Assembly (NCBI GenBank): GCA_020847535.1
Contig: JADLBU010000127.1
Location: 1 to 64,000 of the forward strand
Origin: Phycisphaerales bacterium
GTDB taxonomy: Bacteria; Planctomycetota; Phycisphaerae; Phycisphaerales; UBA1924
Direction: 5' to 3'
DNA length: 64,000 nt
Both the position numbers and the translations under genes were made by a program. Positions 55,232 through 63,341 of this stretch are shown here, piece after piece. How positions within the stretch are numbered: the first letter of the stretch is position 1; every line of letters begins with the position of its first letter. Below the pieces are notes generated by a model, which saw only the letters and a program-made list of their open reading frames with translations, had not been told where the DNA came from and did not search any database.

Positions 55232-57291
55232 GCGCTGGCGACCAGTCGGCGCTTGGTGACTTGCTCAGCACCGCCGGCGACCACGAGCTCCTGGGCGACC
55301 GGGCTGAGGGGCGGAAAGGGGAAGGAGATCGCGTGGCCGGACTCGGGGATGAGGCGGAGGGTGGAGGTCTGGTAGTCGATCTCGATCGTGCCGGCGAGGC
55401 GTGACTTGGTCTTGGCCGCAGGTTGGGGCGTGGGGCTGTTCGCACTGACTTGCCCCAAGGCGGGCAAGTCGGTGGCACGCAGATGCTCTACTAACGCGGG
55501 GCACTCGAAGACGACAAAGCCGTTGTTGAAGGCGTTGCGCTTGTAGGTTTCGCTGAAGCTGGCGGCGAGCACGCAGGGGATGCCGGCGTGCTTGAGGGCG
55601 GTGGCAGCCTGCTCACGGCTGGAGCCGGTGCCGAAGTTGAGCCCCCCCACTACCACATCGCCGGGCTGGAGCTTGGCTCGAAGGTCGGCATCGTAATTCT
55701 CGAAGATGACCAGGGCCATCTGCTCTGGGGTCATGCTGTCGTTGTAGGTGTGTTTGCCGGCGTAGATGCCATCGGTGTTGAGGTTGTCGCGATCGAGGAA
55801 CCAGAGGCGGCCGGAGACCTTGGCGGGGAAACCATCGATGACCGAACCGGTGCTGCGTGCTGAGTGCCGGGTGCTTGGGCGCGGGTGGATGGTGGTTGTG
55901 GGCTTTGTGTTGGTGAAGGCGGTTGGGGAGCAGATGTGGCCGGCGATCGCGCTGGCGGCGACCACGGCGGGGGAGCCGAGGTAGACGAGGCCGGCCTTGT
56001 CGCCCATGCGGCCTTCGAAGTTGCGGTTGGTGGCGCTGATGCCGACCTCGCCGGCCTTGATGGTGCCCTTGCCCAGGCCGATGCAGGTGCCGCAGCCGGG
56101 GGGAAGTTCGGTAGCGCCGGCTTCGAGGAGGGCCTGCCAGTCTCCGCGAGCAGTGGCGGCCTGCTGGACATCGGCGCTGGCGGCGGCGAGGTAGAACTCG
56201 ACCCCGGCGGCGATCTTCTTGCCGCGGACGATGCTCGCGGCGGCGGTGATGTCTTCGAGTCGGGCGTTGACACAGGACATCAGCCAGGCCTTGTTGATCT
56301 TGATGCGGCGGGATTCGATGTCGGGGAGGGCGGACATCGTCTTGACATCGTTGGGGCCGGAGACGTGGGGAACGATGGTCGCGAGATCAATGTCGAGCTC
56401 GATCGCGTAGCTTGCATCGGGATCGGGCTGGAACTCGGAGCGGGCGTTCCACCAGGTATCGACCTCGGCTCGCGTGTAGAAACCGAGGGATCCGGGGCGG
56501 CGGACTCCCGGGCGGCGAGCGGCGGCGAAGTAGTCAGCGCGGGCGTGGAGGTAATTGCGGAGGGTTTCATCGAAGGGGAAGACACCGGCGAGCGCACCCC
56601 ATTCGGTGGACATGTTGGCGATGCTCATGCGCTGGTCGATGGAGAGGGAGGCGATGGCATCTCCCCCACCGCTGGCGAACTCGACGGCGTGATTGAGGAC
56701 TTCATCTTTGTTGAACGCGCCGCAGAGGGCGATGATGACATCTTTGCCGACGACGCCGTGCTGGAGGCGGTTGCGGAGGTTGACGCGGGCGACCGGCGGG
56801 GCTTGCCACCATGTGATGCCGGTGGCCCAGATGCTCGCGGCATCGGTGCGGACGACAGGGGTGCCGAGGCAGCAGAGAGCGCCGTAGAGATTGGAGTGCG
56901 AATCGCTGCCGACGACCATCGAGCCGGGTGTGACGTAGCCCTGCTCGACCATGACCTGGTGGGAGATGCCGGTGCCGGCGGGGTAGAAGTCGATGCCGTT
57001 TTCGTTCGCGAACGATTCGATCTTGGCGTACTTGCCCAGGTTCTCGGGAGTGGTGTTCTGGATGTCGTGATCGATCGCGAAGACTGGTTGATGGGGGTTG
57101 TGGATCCTGGGGGTGAGGCCGGCGATCTTGAAGATCTCGCGGCACTTGGGCATGACCGCGCCGGTGTTGTCGTGGGTCATGATGTGCTTGGGGCGGATCA
57201 TGACGAAATCGCCGGAGCGGACAGGCTGGCCGGAGGGCAGGCCATCGGCGAAGCGGGTGGCGAGTTTTTCGATGAGGGTGAGGCCGGGCAT
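55228..57291 (-). CDS. Homoaconitase, single-chain fungal Lys4 type
   Basis: Converts homocitrate to homoisocitrate through homoaconitate. 687 residues from the ATG at 57291 (GGGAG five bases before), close to yeast Lys4 (about 693). Matching blocks: DFVMIRPKHIMTHDN, NPHQPVFAIDHDIQN, FYPAGTGISHQVMVEQGY, GSDSHSNLYGAL, TDAASIWATGITWWQ, KDVIIALCGAFNKDEVLNHAVEF and GFNFGTG-type LNFGTGSSREQAATALKHAG. The 4Fe-4S ligands are Cys in LMSCVNARLED and the pair in GCGTCIGLG. The linker to the swivel domain contains HPRPSTRHSARSTGS, encoded by a repeat. Bacterial aminoadipate pathways I know use two-chain LysT/LysU, so a fused form is unusual. Confidence 0.92.
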   Translation of the reverse strand: MPGLTLIEKLATRFADGLPSGQPVRSGDFVMIRPKHIMTHDNTGAVMPKCREIFKIAGLTPRIHNPHQPVFAIDHDIQNTTPENLGKYAKIESFANENGIDFYPAGTGISHQVMVEQGYVTPGSMVVGSDSHSNLYGALCCLGTPVVRTDAASIWATGITWWQAPPVARVNLRNRLQHGVVGKDVIIALCGAFNKDEVLNHAVEFASGGGDAIASLSIDQRMSIANMSTEWGALAGVFPFDETLRNYLHARADYFAAARRPGVRRPGSLGFYTRAEVDTWWNARSEFQPDPDASYAIELDIDLATIVPHVSGPNDVKTMSALPDIESRRIKINKAWLMSCVNARLEDITAAASIVRGKKIAAGVEFYLAAASADVQQAATARGDWQALLEAGATELPPGCGTCIGLGKGTIKAGEVGISATNRNFEGRMGDKAGLVYLGSPAVVAASAIAGHICSPTAFTNTKPTTTIHPRPSTRHSARSTGSVIDGFPAKVSGRLWFLDRDNLNTDGIYAGKHTYNDSMTPEQMALVIFENYDADLRAKLQPGDVVVGGLNFGTGSSREQAATALKHAGIPCVLAASFSETYKRNAFNNGFVVFECPALVEHLRATDLPALGQVSANSPTPQPAAKTKSRLAGTIEIDYQTSTLRLIPESGHAISFPFPPLSPVAQELVVAGGAEQVTKRRLVASA

Positions 57292-57389
57292 GGTGTCTCC
57301 CGCGATGATCGGGATCATCATACCGAGGATTCCATCGAGTTGATTCCTGGGAACCGGATGTGCGCGATGGGCGATCAACAAGGGAGTCG

Positions 57390-57473
57390 TCCGCCCTCCC
57401 CGGGCGGAAGGGGCCAGAGAGCGCTCTGCGGTGGCTGAAGCCACCGGCAACAGTCGTGCGCCCTTCTGGCGCA
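57390..57473. repeat. Cluster of three REP-like stem-loops
   Basis: Perfect stems TCCGCCC/GGGCGGA (57390-57408), CGGTGGCT/AGCCACCG (57429-57446, GA loop) and TGCGCC/GGCGCA (57457-57473) lie in a row in the 203-bp gap upstream of the homoaconitase gene. They look like an interspersed repeat block and would fold in the leader of its mRNA. Confidence 0.65.
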
Positions 57474-57494
57474 ATCCAAGAGCCAGCTCGACAT

Positions 57495-58186
57495 TCACAC
57501 GACAGGAGCAGCTTGCCAAGCGATGTCATTGCGAGCCGGTGCCTTGCGGGCGGCGGTGGTGTCGATCTCGGGAAGTTCGCGTTCGACGAGGTCTGTGGTC
57601 TCGGCGACCAGGGAGCGGAGGGTTTGGGTTGCGGGGCGGGAGGGGAGTGTCCAGAGGGATTCGAGGCGATCGGCGAGGTTGGGGGGAGAGAGTGTGAGCT
57701 TGGAGATGAAGGCTCGGGTGCGTTTGAATTGGAAGGTGGTGAAGTACTCGCGGTTGAGGCCGGCGAGCGTGCCGAGGACGTTGAAGGAGGTGTCGAGGAG
57801 TGACTGACGGATCCAGAGGTGGGCATCGCGGACTTCGAGTCGCGGCATGACACCCCAGACGGCGAAGAACTTGAGGTGGTGGCGAACCATGGCGAGCCGG
57901 AGGGTGTCGGGGTAGGCGCGGATCTGCTTCTGCCAGGCTTCGAGGCGAGCAGCGCCGGTGATGGGGATGGAGATGAGCGTGCCGGACATGGCTTTGTGAA
58001 GTGGGCCGCCGGGATCCTTGCCGGCGAGCGTGCTCGCGATGTCGCGTTCCCAGCAGTCGACGGTGGCGTGGCCGATCTGGACCTCGACACCGTTGATGCG
58101 ATAGCTCTCGCAGAACTCGCCATCGGCGTGGGAGCCGATGGTCCAGAGGAGGTCTGGGATGTGGGGGTCGCCGTGCTGCTTGCGCG
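57495..58186 (-). pseudogene. Nucleotidyltransferase-like (DUF4037-like) protein, 5'-truncated
   Basis: The first ATG (57989) gives 164 residues, but the same frame is protein-like well upstream: HGDPHIPDLLWTIGSHADGE, then YRINGVEVQIGHATVDCWER, without any start codon. The block GVEVQIGH...LSI-type PITGAARLEAWQKQIRAYPD and LGTLAGLNREYFTTFQF resembles the C-terminal two thirds of DUF4037/nucleotidyltransferase-type proteins. The N-terminal nucleotide-binding part is missing, and the similarity stops exactly at a REP-like palindrome (58188). A deletion associated with that repeat is likely. Confidence 0.6.
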
Positions 58187-58187
58187 G

Positions 58188-58213
58188 CCTGAGCTTGCGC
58201 TCAGGGCTCTCTA
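58188..58213. repeat. REP-like palindrome at a stop codon, copy 2
   Basis: CCTGAGC/GCTCAGG stem with TTGC loop plus GCTCTCTA. On the minus strand it reads TAGAGAGCCCTGAGCGCAAG, where TAG is the stop of the methyltransferase gene. It differs from copy 1 (49962) by two compensating substitutions in the stem. Confidence 0.75.
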
Positions 58214-59248
58214 TTTGATTCCGATCACCATCGAGTCCGGACCGCAGAGGTGTTCGACGCGGGTTGACTTGAAGCCTGCGGCTTTCATCCAGCCGGCGGC
58301 ATCGGCGCCGGAGTAATCGAAGCCGCCGGTTGTTTCGATGAGCATGTTGAGGCTCATGAGGAGGCCGAAGGCGTTGGTGCGGCGATCATCGTCGATGAGG
58401 GCTTCGTAGACGATGAGGGCGCCGCCGGGCGGGAGGGTTGCGCAGCACTTGGCGAGCAGGGCCTTTTTCTTGTCCAGGTTCCAGTCGTGGAGGATGTGGC
58501 CCATGATGTAGACATCCGCGGGCGGGAGCGGATCCTTGAAGAAGTCGCCGGGGTGGAAGGCGAGTCGGTCGGAGAGGCTGAAGGTGCGGATGTAGTCTTT
58601 GTATATGGGGCCCACGATGGGGAGATCGAAGTTGCCGCCCTTGAGGTGGGGGTGGGCAAGGGCGAGCTGGACGGGGACCGCGCCCTGGGCGGCGCCGATG
58701 TCGATGAAGGATTTGTAGTTTTTCCAGGGGAACTTGGCGGCGATCGCGTGGGCTGCGCCGAGGCTCAGACCGGTCATGCCGGCGAGGAATTGGCGGAGGC
58801 GGGCGGGATCGCTGTAGAGAGCGGCGAACAGGTTGTCGCCGGACTTGATTTCGTTCTGCGGCTTGCCGGTGTGGAGGGCCTCGGTGAGGCTGCCCCAGAA
58901 GGGGTAGAGGCGAGTGCCGGCCATCTCGAGGATGCCGCCCATGTAGGACGGCTTGTTTCGGTCGAGGAAGCGATCGGTTTCGGGCGTGTTGGAGTAGATC
59001 GCCGCGGCCGTCGATGCGCCGCCGCCATCGCGATTGAGCATCTTGAGGGCGACCAGGGTGTCGAGGAAATCTCGGGCGCTGCGGTCGTGGAGGTTGAACT
59101 TCCTGGCGAGCGTGGGCTGGTCGGCGGGGCCTTTGGCGAGCTCGGTGAAGAGGCCGAGCTCGATGGCGCTGAGGAGGGCCTTGGAGGCCCAGAAGCCCAG
59201 GCCGAGTTGCATGATGGAGTCGGGGGATGGGGCGGGGGTATCGGGCAC
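58211..59248 (-). CDS. O-methyltransferase, acetylserotonin/plant-caffeate type (Methyltransf_2)
   Basis: 345 residues from the GTG at 59248, with GGAGA seven bases upstream; an ATG at 59212 is the alternative. The N-terminal winged-helix dimerisation domain ([20 protein letters not shown], then [14 protein letters not shown]) is followed by the AdoMet domain with [40 protein letters not shown] and the catalytic-base His in [15 protein letters not shown]. It methylates hydroxyls of small aromatic or polyketide molecules; the substrate is unknown. The stop codon lies inside a REP-like repeat. An HD-domain gene precedes it on the same strand. Confidence 0.9.
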   Translation of the reverse strand: MPDTPAPSPDSIMQLGLGFWASKALLSAIELGLFTELAKGPADQPTLARKFNLHDRSARDFLDTLVALKMLNRDGGGASTAAAIYSNTPETDRFLDRNKPSYMGGILEMAGTRLYPFWGSLTEALHTGKPQNEIKSGDNLFAALYSDPARLRQFLAGMTGLSLGAAHAIAAKFPWKNYKSFIDIGAAQGAVPVQLALAHPHLKGGNFDLPIVGPIYKDYIRTFSLSDRLAFHPGDFFKDPLPPADVYIMGHILHDWNLDKKKALLAKCCATLPPGGALIVYEALIDDDRRTNAFGLLMSLNMLIETTGGFDYSGADAAGWMKAAGFKSTRVEHLCGPDSMVIGIK

Positions 59249-59328
59249 GCGGGGTCTCCGGGAAAACCAGGAAGGGTGATGAGAAGAGAGGCATCGAGGG
59301 ATCAAGGCATCGAGGCATCAAGGTGTGT

Positions 59329-59907
59329 TCACTGGGCCTTCTTGCCCAGGACCTTGGCGATGTCGAAGTCGATGAAGTCGGCGTGGTGGAAGATCCAGCT
59401 CTCGATGGTGCGTTCGACCTTGTCGCCCTCGTGGGAGTGCGTCGCGACGACGTGCATGACTTCGGGCGGGATGCCGTGCTTGTAGCAGAGGGCGACGCCT
59501 GAGAAGGGGTGGCGGAGCATCTCGCCGTAGAAGCCCTTAATGACCTTGCCGGTGGGATCCTTGTCGAACTCGAGCATCTTGCCGACATCGGCGAGCAGGG
59601 AGCCGGCGATCAGGTGGTCGAGGTTGATGGGGATGCGGGCGCCGAATACTTCGTTGAGAACCCTGGTGATCGCGATGCACTGCTTGCAGCAGGAGTTAAG
59701 GTGCTCGACGAAGCGGAGGTCGATCTTGCCGGCGAGCAGTGTGAAGGGGATCGCCCGGATCTCATCGAAGGTCCAGCCCTTGCCGCCGCAGCCGGTGGTG
59801 AGGGCCTCGTTCCAGACGGCGGCGACCTTGTCCCGCAGGGCGGCATCCTTGATGTCCATCAGGTTGGGGAAGAGCTTGGCGATGTCGGCGGTGGTGTGGG
59901 AAGGCAT
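59329..59907 (-). CDS. HD-superfamily protein with altered HD motif
   Basis: 192 residues. The fold pattern of HD phosphohydrolases is visible: HLNSCCKQCIAITRV, DHLIAGSLLADVGKMLEFD, HPFSGVALCYKHGIPPEVMHVVATHSHEGD and HHADFIDFD. At the signature position, where LLHDVGK is expected, the sequence is LLADVGK, so the metal-ligand His is Ala while the Asp remains. A neighbouring His (DHL) might substitute. The substrate is unknown. It lies between a small membrane protein gene and the O-methyltransferase gene on the same strand. Confidence 0.78.
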   Translation of the reverse strand: MPSHTTADIAKLFPNLMDIKDAALRDKVAAVWNEALTTGCGGKGWTFDEIRAIPFTLLAGKIDLRFVEHLNSCCKQCIAITRVLNEVFGARIPINLDHLIAGSLLADVGKMLEFDKDPTGKVIKGFYGEMLRHPFSGVALCYKHGIPPEVMHVVATHSHEGDKVERTIESWIFHHADFIDFDIAKVLGKKAQ

Positions 59908-59929
59908 GGGGACAGCATACCGCGCGAGA

Positions 59930-60340
59930 TCAGGAGTTTGCAGGGCTTGGGGTCACCGTTGGTGAACGGAAGCACCGCCAGGGTTGTGTGGTGATGAGGA
60001 AGGCGAGGATCGCCAGGGACCAGCCGATGAGCTTGATCCAGAGAACGGCGATCGACGGCAGTGGGCCGGGATCCGGCACACCGGAGCGGAGATGCTGAAG
60101 CTGGCCGATGACGCTTCCGTAGCCGATCCCGCAGACGAAGCCCCATGCGCCGGCGAGCAGTTGGCGACCGCGGATGGGATCGCGGCCGGCTGCCCAGGCA
60201 CCCAGGAGGAGCAGGATGCCGACGATGTAGTCATCGATGAGGGCGGGGAGATCATGGTTCCAGGTGTGCCAGCGGCGGATGGTCTCGGCAAGAGGCGTGA
60301 GGATGCCGAAGACGATCGCGAGTGTTCGGCTGAATCGCAT
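59930..60340 (-). CDS. Small membrane protein, unknown function
   Basis: 136 residues from MRFSRTLAIVFG at 60340, with four predicted membrane segments (FSRTLAIVFGILTPLAE, IVGILLLLGAWAAG, LLAGAWGFVCGIGYGSVIG and WIKLIGWSLAILAFLIT). No family is recognised. It is divergent from the glycosyltransferase gene at 60439 and ends 22 bp before the HD-domain gene. Confidence 0.65.
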   Translation of the reverse strand: MRFSRTLAIVFGILTPLAETIRRWHTWNHDLPALIDDYIVGILLLLGAWAAGRDPIRGRQLLAGAWGFVCGIGYGSVIGQLQHLRSGVPDPGPLPSIAVLWIKLIGWSLAILAFLITTQPWRCFRSPTVTPSPANS

Positions 60341-60438
60341 GGGAATTAGTACACAGTTGTCGGGGGCGGCGGCCTGGGGCGGGTGCCGCGCGTGGTCATC
60401 GACTACATTGGTGCCGAGTTCATGGAAGGATTCGACGC

Positions 60439-61496
60439 ATGAGCGGACCGGCACGCATCCTGATTCTGTCGGCATCGGTGGGTGGGGGCATATGCGCGCG
60501 GCGGAGGCGGTGGAGCTGGCGCTGCGGGAGGTTGCGCCGGGGGCGATCGTGCGGAACCTGGATGTGCTGACGTGCGCGACGGCGGCGTTCCGGAAGGTGT
60601 ACGCATCGATGTACCTGGACCTGGTGAACCGGGCGCCGCATCTGCTGGGGTGGTTCTATGACGTGACGGACAAGGCGCCATCGACGACGAGGCGGACGGA
60701 TCGGCTTCGGGTTCTGGTGCAGCGGGCGAACCTGAAGAAGCTGGATCCGATCCTGAAGGGTGAGAAGGGGAACGGGGGGCCTTGGGATCTGTTCATCAAC
60801 ACCCATTTCCTGCCGCCGGAGATCATCGGGCGGATGAGGCGCAAGGGACAGTTGCCGGTGAGCAGCAGGCATCTCACGGTGGTGACGGACTTTGATGCGC
60901 ATGGGCTGTGGGTGCAGGATCCGACGGCGGGGTATTTCGTGGCAACCGAGGAGGCGGCGATCACGCTGGGGCGATGGGGTATGCCGCGTGAGATCGTGCA
61001 GATCACGGGGATCCCGATTCATCCGCGGTTCGCGAAGGCTGTTTCGTCGGAGGAGGCGCGGACGAAGCACGGATTGTCACAGGATCGGCTGGTGGTCCTG
61101 CCGCTCGCGGGCGGGTTCGGGGTGGGACCGATCGAGGAGTTGTATCGGGCGATACTGACGCTGGGGAGGCCGGTGCATGTGTGCGTGGTGTGCGGACGGA
61201 ACGCGAAGTTGAAGGCGACGCTGGGGAAGATCAAGGCTGGGGCGTTCCACAAGGTGACGGTCCTGGGATTCACTACAGACATGGATGAGCTGATGGCGGC
61301 ATCGGACGTGGTGGTGACCAAGCCTGGTGGGCTGACGACCAGCGAGATCCTGGCGCGAGGGACTGCCTTGGCGATCGCGAATCCGATCCCCGGGCAGGAG
61401 AGCCGCAATCGCGACTACCTGCTGGAGCACGGAGCGGGGATCAAAATCGGGAACCCGGCTGTGGCAGCGCACAAGCTTGGGGATGTGCTTGGCTGA
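60439..61496 (+). pseudogene. MGDG synthase/MurG-like glycosyltransferase with a one-base frameshift
   Basis: The start MSGPARILILSASVGGG (ATG 60439) is exactly the N-terminus of GT28 diacylglycerol/MurG-type glycosyltransferases, whose next residues should be H-(M/x)-RAA. Instead the frame continues ICARRRRW and stops near 60569. The expected HMRAAEAVELAL lies one frame over, continuing to 61496 with TVVTDFDAHGLWV, VCGRNAKLKATL, VLGFTTDMDELMAASDVVVTKPGGLTTSE and NPIPGQESRN. One extra G in the GGTGGGGGC run at 60481-60489 restores a 353-residue enzyme that would add a sugar to diacylglycerol. Sequencing error, real loss or phase variation are all possible. Confidence 0.85.
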
Positions 61497-61602
61497 TGCG
61501 GGGCGCTTGCGATGCAGCCTGTGGTCGAGCCGCACTTGGAAGTCGGATTCGCGCTGTGCCGCGGCTCGCGCGGGGCGGAAGTGCCATCGGTAGCGACGCT
61601 GT

Positions 61603-63339
61603 TCATGCGCCCGACGGACCGTCGTAGGCGTGGTTGACAGGGTCGATGCGTCGCATGGGGCGCTCACGGGTCTGCTCTTCGACGACGTGGGCGACCAGGC
61701 CGGGCGTGCGGGCGATCATGAAGATGCCGTTGAAGGTGCGCGGATCGAGGCCCAGGTCGGCGAGGATGGCGCCGATGGCACCATCGACGTTAATGGGGAG
61801 TGGCTTGCCGATCGCGGCGAACGCGCGTTCGACAGCGCGAGCTGCACCGATGTGCGTGCCGGCGTCATCGCGCAGACCCGCCTGGGCGGCGAGCTCGAAC
61901 ATGCGAGCGGTGCGGGGATCCTTGGTGTGGATGCGATGGCCGAAGCCGCTGATGCGATCTCCGGTGGATTTGAGGCGGAGGATTTCCTGGGCGGCGAGTT
62001 GATCGATCGCGGCGGGGAGCGAGGTTCCTGACGTTGAAAGCGCCCGCGCCTTCTCGATGAGAGAGCCGAGATAGCGGGCGCAGTCTTCGATCGCCCCGCC
62101 GTGGTGTCGGTTGATGGAGCTGATGCCGGCGGCGACCGATTGCGAGAGGGATGCACCGGTGCTGGCAACCGTCCGTGCGGCCAGGCAGCTTGGGGGTGTT
62201 GCGCCGTGGTCGATGCTGCTGACAAGGATGGCATCCATAAGCGTGCCGATGCGGGCATCGGGGAGCTTGCCGGTGAGGATGAGATGGACGGCCGCGCCGA
62301 AGGAGATCGTGCCCATGAGGTCGGCGATGCCGCGGCCGCGAACGGCGACCTTGTTAGGCTCGATGCGCGTGATCGCCGTCGTCCAGGTGGCTTTGCGCTC
62401 GGCTTCTGACATGAGGCTCCTGCTGCTTTTGGCCCGGAGGGCGCCGGCGACGGCGGCTGGGAGATCGCCGAAGGAATCAACGACGGTCGCGCCGGCAGCG
62501 CGGAGGGCGGCGACCTTTCCCGCGTGCGTGCCTTTGCCCCCTTCAATGATCGCCCCGGCGTGGCTGAAGCGGGTGCCGGCCTTGGCTGCCTTGCCGCCGA
62601 TATAGGCGATCACGGGCTTTGTGATGCGGCGCGAGGTGATGAGGTCGGCAAGGTCTTCCTCCTGGGACCCGCCGATCTCGCCGAAGACGACGATGGCATC
62701 GGTCGCGGGGTCGGCCTCGAGCATGACGGCGATGTCGGGGATCCGCAGGCCGAGCACCGCATCGCCGCCGACATGGACGATGCTGCTGATGCGAACGCCT
62801 GCCTGGCCAACGTAGTAGGCGGTGCTGGTGCCCATGCCGCCCGAGCGGGAGATAACGCCGATACCGGTGCCGCCGGGGAGCGGGGCCTTGAACCACTCGC
62901 GGGCGGATTCAGCGCGGCCGCCGATCATGCCGATGAGACCCTGGCCGGGGCTGGCAGCGCCGAGGGTGTTGGGGCCGAGGAAGCTTGCGCCGGCAGCGCG
63001 GGCGGATTTGGCGATCTCCATGGCATCCCAGGCTGGAACGCGATCGGCGACCAGGATGCAGAGCTTGACGCCGGCGTTGATGGCATCGAGGGCGGCGGGC
63101 TTGATCTGGTGGGCGGGGATGAAGAGGACCGAGATATCAATCGGGCCCAGGGCTTTGACGGCGTCGGGAACGGAATCAAAGACGGGGACACCCAGTACGG
63201 TCTGTCCGGCCTTTCCGGGCGTGACACCCGCGACGATGCGTGTGCCGTAGTCGAGCATGAGGCGAGCGCGGGCCTGGCCTTCGCGGCCGGTGATGCCCTG
63301 GATCAGGACTCGCTTGGTGTTGTCGATAAGGATCGCCAT
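61603..63339 (-). CDS. ATP-citrate lyase-like subunit: succinyl-CoA synthetase alpha fused to citrate synthase domain
   Basis: 578 residues from MAILIDNTKRVLIQG at 63339. The first 290 are an SCS-alpha/CoA ligase fold: TKRVLIQGITGREGQ, GVTPGKAGQTVLGVPVFDSV, GPNTLGAASPGQ, GVISRSGGMGT and the phosphohistidine loop SHAGAIIEGGKGTH. The rest is a citrate synthase/citryl-CoA lyase domain: SSIDHGATPPSCLAARTVAS, NRHHGGAIEDC and SGFGHRIHTKDPR. This fusion matches AclA of ATP-citrate lyase. It starts 2 bp after the SCS-beta-like gene's stop, so the two are partners. Citrate, CoA and ATP would give acetyl-CoA and oxaloacetate. Confidence 0.88.
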   Translation of the reverse strand: MAILIDNTKRVLIQGITGREGQARARLMLDYGTRIVAGVTPGKAGQTVLGVPVFDSVPDAVKALGPIDISVLFIPAHQIKPAALDAINAGVKLCILVADRVPAWDAMEIAKSARAAGASFLGPNTLGAASPGQGLIGMIGGRAESAREWFKAPLPGGTGIGVISRSGGMGTSTAYYVGQAGVRISSIVHVGGDAVLGLRIPDIAVMLEADPATDAIVVFGEIGGSQEEDLADLITSRRITKPVIAYIGGKAAKAGTRFSHAGAIIEGGKGTHAGKVAALRAAGATVVDSFGDLPAAVAGALRAKSSRSLMSEAERKATWTTAITRIEPNKVAVRGRGIADLMGTISFGAAVHLILTGKLPDARIGTLMDAILVSSIDHGATPPSCLAARTVASTGASLSQSVAAGISSINRHHGGAIEDCARYLGSLIEKARALSTSGTSLPAAIDQLAAQEILRLKSTGDRISGFGHRIHTKDPRTARMFELAAQAGLRDDAGTHIGAARAVERAFAAIGKPLPINVDGAIGAILADLGLDPRTFNGIFMIARTPGLVAHVVEEQTRERPMRRIDPVNHAYDGPSGA

Positions 63340-63341
63340 GG

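Noticed and set aside
55864-57438. 524-codon open frame on the plus strand opposite homoaconitase
   Set aside because: Gly/Asp/Ala-rich shadow of a well conserved gene; no start signal or motif.
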